From Carposina sasakii (Eukaryota; Arthropoda; Insecta; Lepidoptera; Carposinidae), in assembly GCA_014607495.2 (NCBI GenBank), contig CP053163.1, forward strand, positions 5,684,716-5,748,715: a stretch of 64,000 bases of DNA. Reading direction: 5' to 3'. This document shows, one piece after another, positions 29,754-41,600 of the stretch. The notes beneath the pieces were generated by a model. That model was not told the DNA's origin. It searched no databases and worked only from the letters and a program-made list of their open reading frames with translations. The number at the start of each line of letters is the position of its first letter. Positions within the stretch are counted from its first letter, which is position 1. Position numbers and translations under genes: made by a program.

Positions 29754-32289
29754 CTGAAAAGATTTAGAAAAGGTAAGTATCTAATAAAATTTAAGAATCT
29801 CTGTAATATAACAAAGTTGAAAGTGAAAAACTTCAATGGCTTTCATTATAATTACCTTTCTTATAGGTGTAGAGACTTTTGACACAGCTGTTGGTCTACC
29901 TTTTGCTGAAACAAAAGAAACATTGTTTAAATCAGCAATTATGTCCAAATTGTATTATTTACTACATTATTATTAATGTATTATGTATTATTCCTGGCAG
30001 ACACCATGTAAAGGAGGAATAATATTAGGTCTTGTTCATTCGAAGGCAGTGTATATTGTTTCATACTTAATATAACTTATATACTAAATACATAGCTAAG
30101 ATTGGGGGAGTTACTGTAGTGTACTACACTATATAACGAAATACTTTTTACTAGCCACCATAACTACTTTCGAAGGGGAAGTTTATATCACCATTGCACC
30201 CATGGGAAGCCTAGATGGCTATTCATTGTGAAATGTATTAAATCATCCTCTTTGAAAGGCAATTTTGAATTGTTTTATAATCATCATCATCATCAGCCTA
30301 TTGTAGTCCACTGCTGGACGTAGGCCTCCCCCAGGGCACGCCACAAGACTGCCGTGGGGGGTATTTTCCCATAGTCACCACGCTGGGCAGGTGGGTTGGT
30401 TACCATATAATATTAGTATTAAATTAATACCTTTCTTCCCTGCTGACACTGGGGTTTTTTGCTGACCAAAAAGCTCCTTATAGCTTGCTTTCTTAACTTC
30501 CTGAAACTCATCTCTAGTCAGAATTTCTATATCTCCACCAACAGCTGTTTCAGCTCGAATTACATCCTCTGGAAACTTTTCCATGTTTCCACGCTTACTT
30601 CTATACATATCTGCAAAACCATAGTGGTGAAATTAGAAATTATATCAGTGAACATATTATGTTAAACAGGAAATGAGAGACAAATATTTTCAATACATAT
30701 TAGTCTATTTATTGAACATTAAAATTATATGCACATAGTACATACCCAGTCCTTTTTTGATGAATTCATCTTTTCGGCTACAGTTGTATTTATATATTGC
30801 ATTAATGTTCTTCACATACTCACTGTAAACAAAGAAATAATACATATAGACAAAATTAGGTTAAGACTTAATACTCCAACATCATTCAAAACATATTCTC
30901 ATTCTCACTGTAATTTCCAATACAAATGAAAAGAAGAATATATAAACATGGTTGCGTCCCTATAATGGGGTAACCAACCCGCCTGCCTAGTGTGGTGACT
31001 GGGCAAAACCCCCCTGTGGCAGTAGCCTTGTGCCCTGGGGGAGGCCTACGTCCAGCAGTGGACTACAATAGGCTGAAAACAATGGGTAATCATAAAGCAG
31101 ACCCACAGCAACATTTAGCATAGTGGGGATCAATGTCAAGGACCAATCAGTGACAAGTTGCTAGCTTATCGCCTGAGAGATTATTCAAGTTCCTGAGTTG
31201 ACTTACAACATGCATATAGAGAGAGATAGATGCAACTGATGTATTCTAGTGAAGTATTGGGACAGAAAAAAATTGGAAATATAAAGGTCAAACAAAACTA
31301 GATCTTAGTTGCAAGGCACAATGGACAACTATCATCATACTGTACTAATTACATCCTAATATTATAAACGCGAAAGTTTGTGAGTATGGATGGATGGATG
31401 GATGGATGGATATTTGTTACTCTTTGTAAAAATGGCTGGAGTGATTTTAATAAAATTTGGTACGGAGTTAGCGGACACCCTGAAATAACACATAGGCTAC
31501 TTTTTATCTTTACTTACTATTTTTATTTTTATCCTGGATAATTTCGAGATTTTGTTTTCTGTAGTCCACGCGGATGAAGTGCGGGTGTCTACTAGTAAAA
31601 AAATAATTTCCTTGTGTCCTTGGTAGTGATGTATTCTACATCAGGCATCACAAAGAGCTGGGGCATGTGCACTGTGTAATTTTTTAGGACACAGTGTTGG
31701 AAGGGTAATACTTTTTATTCCACATTAAAGGCTAAACTGCTAAATATTGCTGCTTATTGTAGTCCATCTGATTTTTTTTTTATTACTAGGAATAAGCTAT
31801 ACATCCTATAATGTCAGAGATATTTCACATATTACAGTACTTAGGCACTCAAGAAACATTAGTATCCAATAAAAATTATAACTCAACACACCAATCTGAT
31901 CTACTTACGAATTTAAAATTGTTGGTTATAAAGAATATGGTTACATGCTACAAATAATTAACTGAATTTGGATAACTTGCCTTCTCATCTACACATGAAT
32001 TATGTAAATAGTAATTTTGAAGAACTGCCAGAACAAAGGCTACATGAGCAAAAAGCTTTAATAATACTATCACTTAGATAATATGCTAGCCAGTTCATGA
32101 ATGATAAGATACTTACTAGGAATCTTCTAAAAAGAACTTGACAACGGCGATAGGTGGTTTCTTGAATGAAGGCAGGACATCAGACGGCAACTTATCCGGG
32201 CCGACGACCTCCCCTGGCCACCAACATGATCCCAGTTTAACCCACACTACGTCCCCGTCCAAATACAGAATTTCAGTTTGATCACACAT
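23949..32289 (-). CDS. PWWP-domain, C2H2-finger large nuclear protein
   Basis: Five exons join in frame: 32117-32289, 30746-30822, 30431-30610, 29856-29905, 23949-29753 (stop 23949-23951), giving about 2094 residues. The ATG at 32289-32287 has an in-frame TAG 15 bases upstream. Residues ~1-85 form a PWWP domain (GDVVWVKLGSCWWPGEVVGP, then IAVVKFF), a reader of methylated histone tails and DNA. A single C2H2 finger follows at ~240-262 (C-x2-C-x12-H-x3-H: CHAC..H-NKT-H). Next is a basic stretch, then more than 1500 residues of acidic, Ser/Thr-rich, probably disordered sequence with a degenerate repeat at ~715-855. After Lys-rich segments and an Ala/Pro-rich run, a conserved-looking C-terminal block includes GFYFLCLQENGTLTPIDNR. 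The likely role is chromatin-associated. I do not recognise a named orthologue. Confidence 0.88.
29856..29905 (-). CDS. PWWP gene exon 4
   Basis: 50-base exon between acceptor GTTTCAG and donor AAAG|GTAATT. It encodes KGRPTAVSKVSTPIRK, an AT-hook-like basic segment (KGRP). Confidence 0.82.
30283..30415 (-). repeat. SINE-like repeat (GTCCACTGCTGGACGTAGGCC)
   Basis: ATCATCATCATCATCAGCCT, GTCCACTGCTGGACGTAGGC, CTCCCCCAGGGCACGCCACA and CACGCTGGGCAGGTGGGTTGG are shared, in opposite orientation, with 30958-31080 and 60826-60950. I know this as a common lepidopteran repeat. It lies in an intron of the PWWP gene. Confidence 0.7.
30431..30610 (-). CDS. PWWP gene exon 3
   Basis: 180 bases between acceptor TTTGCAG and donor AAAG|GTATTA. 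It encodes the polar, charged helix region after the PWWP domain (MYRSKRGNMEKFPEDVI). A SINE-like repeat begins about 20 bases beyond its donor. Confidence 0.87.
30746..30822 (-). CDS. PWWP gene exon 2
   Basis: 77 bases between acceptor TTTACAG and donor G|GTATGT. It encodes EYVKNINAIYKYNCSRKDEF, the end of the PWWP fold and the start of its helical tail. Confidence 0.85.
30958..31080 (+). repeat. SINE-like repeat, opposite orientation copy
   Basis: CCAACCCGCCTGCCTAGTGT, GGCAGTAGCCTTGTGCCCTG and GGCCTACGTCCAGCAGTGGA match 60826-60950 and the reverse complement of 30283-30415. It lies in the intron 30823-32116. Confidence 0.7.
31085..31255. repeat. dispersed repeat (GAACTGCAGGATCA family), diverged copy
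   Basis: CAACATTTAGCATAGTGGGG, AGTGACAAGTTGCTAGCTTA, TCGCCTGAGAGA and CAACTGATGTATTCTAGTGA align in order with 49723-49895 and 51171-51705. Confidence 0.6.
31360..31600 (-). repeat. dispersed repeat with CCACGCGGA end and (ATGG)n
   Basis: It runs from TAATATTATAAACGCGAAAG through an ATGG microsatellite (31386-31410) to AGTCCACGCGGATGAAGTGC and ACTAGTAAAA. The same two ends bound the 796-bp arms at 56028 and 57829, so this is a relative of that element. Confidence 0.6.
32117..32289 (-). CDS. PWWP gene exon 1 (start codon and PWWP core)
   Basis: It starts MCDQTEILYLDGDVVWVKLG and contains the WWP signature of the PWWP fold. The donor is TA|GTAAGT and the split Tyr codon joins the next exon. 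An in-frame TAG lies 15 bases before the ATG. Confidence 0.88.
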
Positions 32290-33553
32290 CACCACTTTCT
32301 TCTATCTGATCACACCAAAGCCACAACCATATTTTAGTTCTATAGATCACTACATAGAACGTTGAATGTATCAGTTACCATTACAATATCCGAAAGTCAG
32401 CACTTTCAAACTCTATTACCACTTATCACTTTAATCCTGTCTCTCTGCATGTATCAATCATATAATAAATTGTATTCAATTTGTCAAAACAGACGAAATT
32501 ATTGTAAATAATTCACCGACTGCGTACGAAAAACTATTTCGTTTGGTTGATTCAGTTGTCAACACTGAACTTGATTATCTTAATACGTATATTTTTATAA
32601 ATATTGTAGATATTTTATTTTAAAACAATTTTTTTTATTAATTAAATATATTCCACTTGATGATATTTAATAAATAACTACAATTACAATAATTGAAAAA
32701 ACGAAGACCATTTACCACCGGAAGGTATCCATTTACGACAGCGTCAGCATTTGCCAACTGAATAAAAATTTATCGTCAGTGTTGCCATAATTTATTTTTG
32801 TCTATGATTAAAGCGACACACAGACAGTACGTTTGCTTTGTGAACTAGTTCCATAATGTTCGTTTCCTTTTTTTGTGTTGCATTTTGTGACCACAGGTTG
32901 TAACCAAGAAGCATATGTAAGCACTGGAGAACTTCGGGGCCATAATAATAAAAAATGGTTTGAGGTGATGTTTCCTTCCATTTTACTTTTACTAATAACA
33001 AGACTGCCTTTCATTAAATGGTTCTTAAGAATAAAATGGATGGGGCTAGCAGTGCTGAGGGCTAATTCTCTAGTTGGAACTCTCTCGTTATAGACGCTCA
33101 GAACAAATCAATAAATCAATAATTGCTTTATGGTGACGTACCTAATTAGACACATTTCAGCACGAGACAGATATTTGTTTTTAATCTGTCTTACTCGCGA
33201 CCGATGCGTACTAAAATATACCTTAATACTCAAGCGGTAAGTACTTATATATTACTTCGCAACGCGTTTCGTTAACGGTTCGTTAGTTGTTGCGTTTCGG
33301 CTCAAAAATTTTCAAGAATTGCCCCCTGTTCTGTGGGTTCTGTGTATGAAATCGTTCATAACCACAAACTAAGTAGACATGTTTATAACTAAACGCACGA
33401 GAGTTATCTATGTAACGGAATCTAGCTACTTCTATTTTAAATTTAATGAATGTGGATGAGGCGAAAGAGGTATATTTGGAACTGTACTTAATGGAGATCT
33501 GTAGTCTCTGCCTACCCCTATGGGATATAGGGCGTAAGGTTATGTATGTAAAT
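32290..33553. other. intergenic, no gene seen
   Basis: Region between the start of the PWWP gene and the Gypsy element. Short open frames here have no recognisable domain. 33507-33550 (CTGCCTACCCCTATGGGATA..TATGTATGTA) is the tail of the SINE-like family seen at 14374-14580. Confidence 0.5.
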
Positions 33554-33860
33554 TGTTGTCGGAAGATAGCCACGCGATGTGAAGTAGAGGGGAGTGGCCT
33601 ATAAAAGCGGGAGCGCGGTCACTTTCGGGCCACTTCTTTCTCTGGAGCGCTAGTGCAAGGCGGAAGCCCTGCCCGTTTGTGTGGTCGAATTGCCTATTTT
33701 CTATTATAGTTTTGATAATTGTTTAATATTAGTTTGTTAGTAGCTATTTTTGTTATTTTTACGTTAGTTTGATTTTCGGTTCATAAATTGTGTTATGGTC
33801 AAATAAATTATTGCGTGCGTGATTGTTTTTTTTTAATTATTTCCACTTCTGGTTGCTAAG
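33554..33860 (+). repeat. Gypsy 5' LTR
   Basis: Starts TGTTGTCGGAAGATAGCC and ends ..TTCTGGTTGCTAAG. Matches 47944-48250 with a single difference seen. Contains the likely TATA-like GGCCTATAAAAGCGGGAGCG near the start and a GTCAAATAAATTATTG poly(A)-type signal. Confidence 0.9.
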
Positions 33861-34075
33861 ATCAGAAGTGGGATTCGCAAAACTCGCGTGTCTGGGTCCG
33901 TTTTGCATCCTGAAAACAAGGCATTTCGACTTACTCAGAACTACGTTTTCTTTTAACGGATTTTACGTAAATGTCGTTTTGAGCAACACATCTAAGTGGT
34001 AGTTTGTGAGTATTTCAGTAAGTAAAGGCGACAAAGTGCCGTGAGTGTGACTGAATAAACTTCAACTGTATCTGG

Positions 34076-34983
34076 TTGGCATCATTAGAGGAACAGCATC
34101 AACTCCCACCGCAAAGGGAGTCAAACGCGAGCATCTCTAGAGGAACGGTGGCCGAGCCTACGACGCCGCCGCGTCCTGGTGTAACCGATGCCGCGACGAT
34201 GCTTCAAGGGCATGGTGAGCGACCGCCGTCGGTAGCTCCATCTTCGCCGGGCCACTCTGCGGGTGCTGCTCTTGGGCATTCCAGTGCGGCCGATCGGATC
34301 ATCGACGCGATACGCTCCATAAACATGCCGGTGAGATCTAATCATGCTTATTATATCTCTAACTTTGATCCAAGTGTCAATGATATTGATACCTGGTGTG
34401 AGGAGGTAAACCGTGCTAAGATCACTAATGATTGGAGTGATAACGAATGTTTATCCCGTATTGGTAACTGCTTACGAGGGGACGCGAAAACGTGGCTTAA
34501 CGAATGGGTATCAAACGATCGTACTTGAACTAATTTTAAGAAAGAATTTAAGCCCTTGTGCCCTAGGAAACCGGATATGGCAAACATTCTTTACGAGGTT
34601 ATGAGTACTAGTTCCGATAAGTTCCAAACGTACGCAGATTATGCTCGTCGTTCTCTGTTAAAGCTGCGTATTGTTAGAGGTTTAAGTGAAGAGTTAATGT
34701 CGGCAATTGTAATACGGGGCATTAGTGATCCATAGATTCGTGCATCGGCTACTAACGCTAAGCTAATGCCAAACGACCTAGTAGAGTTCCTTTCGATCTA
34801 TGTGAAGCCTAATACTTCCAATGCTAGTAAAATTTTTAGTGGATCTCGTCAAGATAGTTCGTCTAAGAATAACCTTAACAATATGGTAGGCGACCGTAAA
34901 CGACGGTTTGATACTAGTAGATGCTTTGTGTGTGGTGAACGTGGGCATAAACAGTCAAATTGTTTTAAGAAACGAAACGTAAC
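34076..34983 (+). pseudogene. Gypsy gag, 5' part, with nonsense codons
   Basis: The reading frame begins at TTG GCA TCA TTA, which may be a lost ATG start (inference). The frame holds a capsid-type region (DIDTWCEEVNRAK, CLRGDAKTWLNEWVS) and the first CCHC knuckle (CFVCGERGHKQSNC). It is broken by TGA at about 34526 and TAG at about 34733. The BEL-B insertion cuts it at 34983, directly after the first knuckle; the rest continues at 44142. Confidence 0.85.
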
Positions 34984-36245
34984 TGTTGAGGGCCCTCTAC
35001 CCTCGGTGTCTAGACACCACTCTGCCCACAAGCCCCTTACTTGCTGCAGACTGGGTTACAAGCGTGGAGTGTGAAATAATAACGCGATGTGAACGGTTCC
35101 AGCGACAGACGAAGACTGGCTAATTTATTTTATTGAACTTATATTTATGCAATACAGACACTACTTATGTGATAGACTATGGTAAGAAGGTATTTTGAAT
35201 CTATTAACCAATTACAATGCTTAGAACAATTTAGACAACTCACCTGAGGGGTGAGGGGTGTAAGGAAAAAGATGATGCAATATTGACAAGTATTGCGTAA
35301 TACAGAATTAATACGAAACTGATACAAAACTAAGGTTTTTCTAGTTATTTGAACTCATACTAATTACATTTAGGCTTTTCCAATAAGATTCTAAGTTGCT
35401 AATGAAGTTAAATGGTACAATATGATTCTATCACTGAAAGACCGCTAAAATGACCGTTAAATTATATAATTAGCCTGTTTTTTCAGGCGACAAGTCCAGG
35501 AAAGGTTACACATTAATCCTTACTAACTACAGGATAGGTTTATGCGGATATAGAAAGCTTTTACGATACATAAATTACACATTTTACCTATATTCTTTAC
35601 ACTATGACTCTAAATTAATCCAAAACAATAGGTAATTAACGAACAATGGATACAAACTATTTGTACTTATGTTGAGAAATATATACTTTACAATATAAAA
35701 TGCTGTTTTACTAATTGGAATACATACATAAGATTTTACGTTAAGTTTCATCAAAATAATTAAGCAAACAGGTTGGTATGTACTCCTACAAACTAATGAA
35801 ACTAAGGTAAGATTATACAAATGTTATGATGCTTTATGTATTTAAGATACGCATCATTTAGGGCTAAGTTTTATGATTAATTATACAGATATTACTCAAT
35901 GCTGAAGGCAATTACAAGCTTCTAAGTTATAACTCCAAGTGAATTTACATCAAAGATTATTACAAAATATGTGAAAATACATGCTCAAGTACGGTAAGGT
36001 ACGAAGTGATAACGGGGCGGCATTTACATTTTAATTTTATGTTACTGAACTGTGATTGGCTGAGCCAATATGAATGAATCTAAATTAACATAATACAAGA
36101 TTATTACTAGATTATTACATATTACAAGATTATTAATATACTTTTCGCTACAGAAACTATGCTTAATACTAATTTGTTGTCTGGTTTAAGACCAGTGTAA
36201 GTGGGAACGTAGAGTTAGTTTGGGGATGTTCAAAAATTGTCAACA
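34984..36245 (-). repeat. BEL-B 3' LTR
   Basis: 1262-bp terminal repeat that starts TGTTGAGGGCCC and ends ATTGTCAACA on the + strand. Essentially identical to 42880-44141. Confidence 0.95.
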
Positions 36246-38641
36246 GTCCCCCCTCCGTGCGAAGACAGTGTCTGAGTACAGATATCAGGTGGTACGATTT
36301 TTGAGCTACTTGTTATCTTTATGAGCCTCGAAGTTGGACGTCTCAGTGTGCCAGCTAAAGTTCTTACGTCTGATGTTCTGACTTTGCCATCTGGACCAGG
36401 ATAAGTATGTGTTATTACACCTTTGGGCCATACACCTCGCGGTAATGACGAGTCTATAATCAATACAACATCTCCGACATTAGGGTTAGTGAAGCCGGTG
36501 TTGCGATCGTACTTAGGCGTGAGAGTTGGTAAGTATTCTCTCACCCAGCGATTCCAAAATTTATCGGTTAATCTTTGAACAGTACGCCACGTAGCTGCGC
36601 CGATTAAATCGCTATTACTGAACAGGCCAATTTGAGGTAAGCCGTTCGAACGCCCGATAAGAAAATGGTTTGGCGTTAGACTCTCAGTGTCATCTGGATC
36701 TAGGCTGACGTCAGTTAATGGTCTCGAGTTAATCAGATGTTCTGCTTCGAGTAGGAGAGTATGAAGGACTTCCTCGCGGGGCTGTCTTTCCTTGAGAGTA
36801 ACAGATAGTGCCACTTTGACTGAGCGAACCATTCGTTCCCACGCACCTCCCATATTAGGGGCCCCGGGTGGAATAAACTTCCATTTAATCCCGCGCGACT
36901 CTACCTTATCAACGATATCGATCTTTAATTTCTCGAATTCTTCCTTAAGCTCGCGATTCGCGCCAACAAAATTCGTACCGTTATCGCTATAAAGTGTCTT
37001 CGGAGACCCGCGCCTAGCTGACATTCGACGCAAAGCTAATATCATACAGTCAGATGACAATGACGATGCTATCTCGAGGTGGATTGCGCGCGTGGTAAGA
37101 CAGGTAAACAAAGCTATCCAACGCTTCTCGCTCCTACGACCTACTGTTATATGAACCGGACCGAAATAGTCAACACCGGTGCACGTGAACGGCGGCTGAG
37201 ATTGTTGCAACCGCTCTATAGGTAAATCGCCCAACGGTGCCATTCGTGGTGTGTCCTTATGCAATCTACACCAATTGCATTCCCGTGCAACGGACTTAAC
37301 TAATACTCGCAACGATAGTATGTAAAAACGCTGCCTAATTTCGTTCATAATGGTTTGATGATTACCATGTCCGTAATCTAGATGATATTGACGTACGAGC
37401 AATCTAACAATCGGATGCTTACCGTCTAAGACTATAGGGTTTTTATACGAGTCCGGCACGCAATCGGCTGCGCTAACTCTCGTGTTAAGCCGCAATAATC
37501 CGTCGTTCATAACCAAAGATAAATGTTTTACACGGGAAGACTTAGACAATTTATCGTTATTAACTATGCATTTTCGTTCGTCACTAAATGAATCTAATTG
37601 AATGCTTTCCAAAATAATGCGTTCCGCCCGTACTAAATATTCGGTAGGTAAAGTCATCAGCTGAGACTTTACCTCGTCATCGACTAGATGGCGCTGCGCT
37701 ACCGTTTTACTACCATACTTTCGCCAGCTCCTATCGGATATCCTACGCTTGAGTGCGCTTACCGGTTGCGAATTGTTACCTAACAAAGATTTAAAAGTGT
37801 CCGCACACTGTAAGATACGCGCTGTGGTTCGAAGGTATCGTTTGTACGACGAAAACCTTGTCACATCGGGCAATGGTACTCGATTGGTGTTTACTAAAGT
37901 GGCCACTGTTACGGTACGCTCCTCTCCTGTGGGAGGCGTTGCTATTCGCTCACTACGGTCTACTGGCCATTGCCTGTCATCGTCGTACAAAAAATCCGGA
38001 CCTCTAAACCACCGATGGTCTATATTAAACTTAGTGGGGGAATCCCGCGTCGCGTCATCGGCTACGTTAAGAGCGCTAGCTAGCCATCTCCATTCCGATG
38101 TTTGTGAATGATCTTCGATTTCCGCGAGCCTATGCGCTACGAAGGGCTTAAAAGAACGCGGGTCTGATTTTATCCAAGCTAATACGGTACGCGAGTCTGA
38201 CCAATAATATCTTTTTATAACCTTTCCGGGCAACTCTTTCTGAATAGTGTTAGCTAATCGACATCCTAACACCGCCGCTTGTAATTCTAAACGCGGGATA
38301 GAGACCGGTTTCAATGGCGCTACCTTAGCTTTAGCTGCTACTAAACGCACGACTACCTTTCCGTGTATTGTAGTTCGAAAATATACCACCGCGGCATAAG
38401 CTGACTCGCTAGCGTCGACGAACGTATGTAACTCGCCCTCCGATCCCGAATCGGTACATCTAGGTATGTATAACGTTGCTAACTTTCTAAGATCGCTCAA
38501 CCACGCGTGCCAATATGGTATAGTATGTTCTGGTATATTTTCGTCCCATCCTATTCCGCTTTTCCATAATCGTTGAATTAACTTTTTACCCTGTACGACA
38601 ACCGGCGTAGCTAAACCGAGAGGATCAAAAACTGACATCAC
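36230..38641 (-). CDS. BEL-B RNase H and integrase (C-terminal part of gag-pol)
   Basis: It continues the frame of 38660-41917 beyond its TAA. It begins FDPLGLATPVVV (conserved end of BEL RT). RNase H (LHTFVDASESAYAAVVY, YYWSDSRTVLAWI), the integrase zinc region (CNWCRLHK) and core follow (TGVDYFGPVH, TLYSDNGTNFVGAN, GGAWERMVRSVK), then the C-terminal domain (WPKGVITHTYPGPDGKV). The stop codon lies inside the 3' LTR. Confidence 0.92.
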   Translation of the reverse strand: MMSVFDPLGLATPVVVQGKKLIQRLWKSGIGWDENIPEHTIPYWHAWLSDLRKLATLYIPRCTDSGSEGELHTFVDASESAYAAVVYFRTTIHGKVVVRLVAAKAKVAPLKPVSIPRLELQAAVLGCRLANTIQKELPGKVIKRYYWSDSRTVLAWIKSDPRSFKPFVAHRLAEIEDHSQTSEWRWLASALNVADDATRDSPTKFNIDHRWFRGPDFLYDDDRQWPVDRSERIATPPTGEERTVTVATLVNTNRVPLPDVTRFSSYKRYLRTTARILQCADTFKSLLGNNSQPVSALKRRISDRSWRKYGSKTVAQRHLVDDEVKSQLMTLPTEYLVRAERIILESIQLDSFSDERKCIVNNDKLSKSSRVKHLSLVMNDGLLRLNTRVSAADCVPDSYKNPIVLDGKHPIVRLLVRQYHLDYGHGNHQTIMNEIRQRFYILSLRVLVKSVARECNWCRLHKDTPRMAPLGDLPIERLQQSQPPFTCTGVDYFGPVHITVGRRSEKRWIALFTCLTTRAIHLEIASSLSSDCMILALRRMSARRGSPKTLYSDNGTNFVGANRELKEEFEKLKIDIVDKVESRGIKWKFIPPGAPNMGGAWERMVRSVKVALSVTLKERQPREEVLHTLLLEAEHLINSRPLTDVSLDPDDTESLTPNHFLIGRSNGLPQIGLFSNSDLIGAATWRTVQRLTDKFWNRWVREYLPTLTPKYDRNTGFTNPNVGDVVLIIDSSLPRGVWPKGVITHTYPGPDGKVRTSDVRTLAGTLRRPTSRLIKITSSSKIVPPDICTQTLSSHGGGTVDNF

Positions 38642-38659
38642 CGCACTCGTTACTTCGCG

Positions 38660-41600
38660 TTACGTAGGTGGTCGCATCTTGTCAACTACTTCGATCGGCG
38701 TGTTACGTAAATTCAACGTATAACTCAAAGTATCGTTACCCGTCTGCCAGTGCATACCGAGCGTTTTTTCGGATTGACTATCGTTACCTAACGGGATCTC
38801 TTTACTCTTTGCCCTAGTTTCCGAAAAATCTTGTATGACCGCAGGTTTATTAGTCGCCCACCCTCTAAGCTCAAAACCGCCCGCCCTATGAATGGTATCT
38901 ACTTGTTGCGATATTTCCTTAGCTTCCGCTTCGCTATTAAAACTGTGTAAATAATCATCCATATAATGGCATCTAACTATGGCGTCGACTGCCTCGGGGT
39001 AGGTATCAATATAAGATTCAGCGTTTTTGTTCTTTACATAGATAGCCGAGCATGGCGACGATGTTGCGCCAAAGATTAACGAAGTCATACGATATTCTCG
39101 CGGTTCTACATTGCTCGACTCTCGCCATAAAAAACGCAAACTGTCCCTATCTTGTTCTCGCATAGCGACCCGTAAAAACATTTCTTTAATATCCGCTGCC
39201 ACGGCCACCGGTTTAGATCGAAATCGTACTAATACGCCGAATAAAGACTGCAGTAAGTCTGGCCCGGGCAATAATGCGTCGTTTAAACTTTTACCGTTTG
39301 TACGGCTCGCCGCATCGAAAACAAGACGCATCTTCAACTTTTGAGGATGCACTACCGCGAAATGTGGTAGGTACCACGTACGTACCGATGTAGGCATCGA
39401 TTTGGCTGGCTCTGCGTAACCATTTTTAATTAAGTTATTTATCTGTTCTACATATTGACTTTTATAATCCGGGTTTTTATTTAATTTGCGTTCTATTCCT
39501 AACAAACGTTGCAACGCGTTATCTCTATTTTTAGGCATTACTTCGTCGTCGTGACGCCATAGTAAACCGCACTCGAAACGCCCGTCAGTTGTTTTCCTAG
39601 TGGTCTTATCTAGAATGCTAATAGCGCGTTGTTCTGTATCGTGCGTGGGCCGTTTTGGTTCTATTCCTAACGCGTCTATAGAGAAGTTACGTTTTATTAA
39701 ACTTTCTATGTTATTTGATGAAATTTGTTCTAAACTATTGTTATTATTGTTTGTGTTATTTACGAAATTTACTTTTTTAATAGAATCGCTATTGCACCCG
39801 TGCAATACCCATCCGAGACGGGTTAATGAAGCTACCGGTTGGCTTGAAGAGCCCGACTTAAGTTGCCTAGTTACGATAAGATGCCAGTTATCTTGTCCTA
39901 TCAAAAGTGAAGGTCTCGCTTGATCGTACGTGAGCTGATCTGCTATGTCCGCTAAGTGAGTATAATTTGAAAGGTTGCGCTTATACACGCCCTGCGAAGA
40001 TAAGCTTAATTCGGCTATAGTTAACGCGCATATAGGTTCGTAATCACGCGTGAATCTACCTTTGATCTTTAAATCTAGACGTTGCGACATACTGTTAATG
40101 CGGTGACCCCCGACTCCCTCTATTGCTAACTTTTCTACCGGACCTACGGCCCCTATTCTACTGGCTATATCGTCGAGCAATAGAGTCACGGTTGACCCTT
40201 CGTCTAACAATGCGATAACGGAGGTGCTGCCCTCTGGCCCTAATAGATCTACTGGTACCATTTTAAGATATGCGCGCGGCTCGGATAAGTGATTAACCGA
40301 TACTGTAGCCGGCGGCTCCGGTTTCGCCTCCACCGGTGGAGGCGGTTCGCTATGCAGCAACCTATGATGCCTACGTCTACAACCGTCTACATCGCAATGC
40401 TTCGACTTGCATTTGTCGCTAATGTGTTTACTGCTCAAACATCGAAAACATACTCTTAAGCGCTTTACTATGTTCCATCGCTCTTTCACATTTACTTTTA
40501 TAAATTGCGGACATTTTTCTAGAGTATGGTCTCGACCCCGGCAATTCACACATTTCCTATCCCTATCACCGAAAGCTGCCGCAACTACCTGGTGGTCGCT
40601 TTCTAACTCGCTTTCGCTGGAATAGCTGTCTGAATAGTGAGATGAATCTGACTCGTCAGAGGTCGTCTCCCGTACTACGGCCGCGTGAACTCTATTCCGC
40701 CGCGGCGGTGGCGGCTGAACGTCCCTATGTCTCGTATAACGCCTTTCCGATGCGGGCGTGCTATCATACGCTTCGAACTGATCCGCTATGATGTTTAGGA
40801 AAGCCGATAACGCTATAAGAATAGGTTCTTTTTCGTTGCGCGACCTATATTCGTACCATCGAAACTTGACTAACAAATTCATCTTATCTATTATTCTATC
40901 GGATACGTCGCTAGAGTACAAATATTCGATTCGGTCCATTTGTTTAATTGTATTTACGCTGTTAGCAACCGCGCTCGCGAACGCCCCTATACCTTTGATG
41001 TCTTGCGACATGGGCGGAAGTTTTTGTAAACTTTCGATCTCGCTCTTAATAAGATGGGTCGGACGACCGAATCTACGCTCTAACATGTATATTATCTCTT
41101 CGGGGTCGGAATGCGTGTAAAGCATAGACTTTACAGCCTCCCTAGCCTGCCCCTGTATAGCGCGACGTAACCTAGCCATATTCTCTATGTCGCTAAAGAA
41201 TTCGCGCGTGTCCCTAAAAACCGCACGAAAAGCTATCCACTCGCGTGGGTTGCCATTAAAATGATGTAACTCGTTAATATACCGCGGCGCCTGTCTAGAT
41301 GACGTTTGACTGGTTGATCGCATGGCCTGTATTAACGCGGAGGCGAGGTTATCTATCTCCGGTTTCGGCGCCTCTAACTCGGGAACTTTACGCGGCGTTA
41401 CTACTCGCGGTTCAATCGGCTTACTTGCGGTCTTACTTTGCTCGATTGACTTCGTTACCCATTTCGATACGTTATCGCGGTTATCTTCTACCTCGCTTAA
41501 ACCCGACGTTTCTGCCTCATCCAATTGCGCAAGCTCTAGACGCGACTTAGCTATTGTCCGCGCCGCTTCCGCTTTCTCAAATTCGATACGCGCCTCTAGT

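Noticed and set aside
32792..33093. Frames on both strands upstream of the PWWP gene
   Set aside because: Short, mutually antisense, no conserved motif or splice structure. Probably decayed repeat sequence.
35145..35820. Short frames in the BEL-B LTRs (also 43041-43716)
   Set aside because: Same reason: duplicated LTR sequence, AT-rich, no domain.
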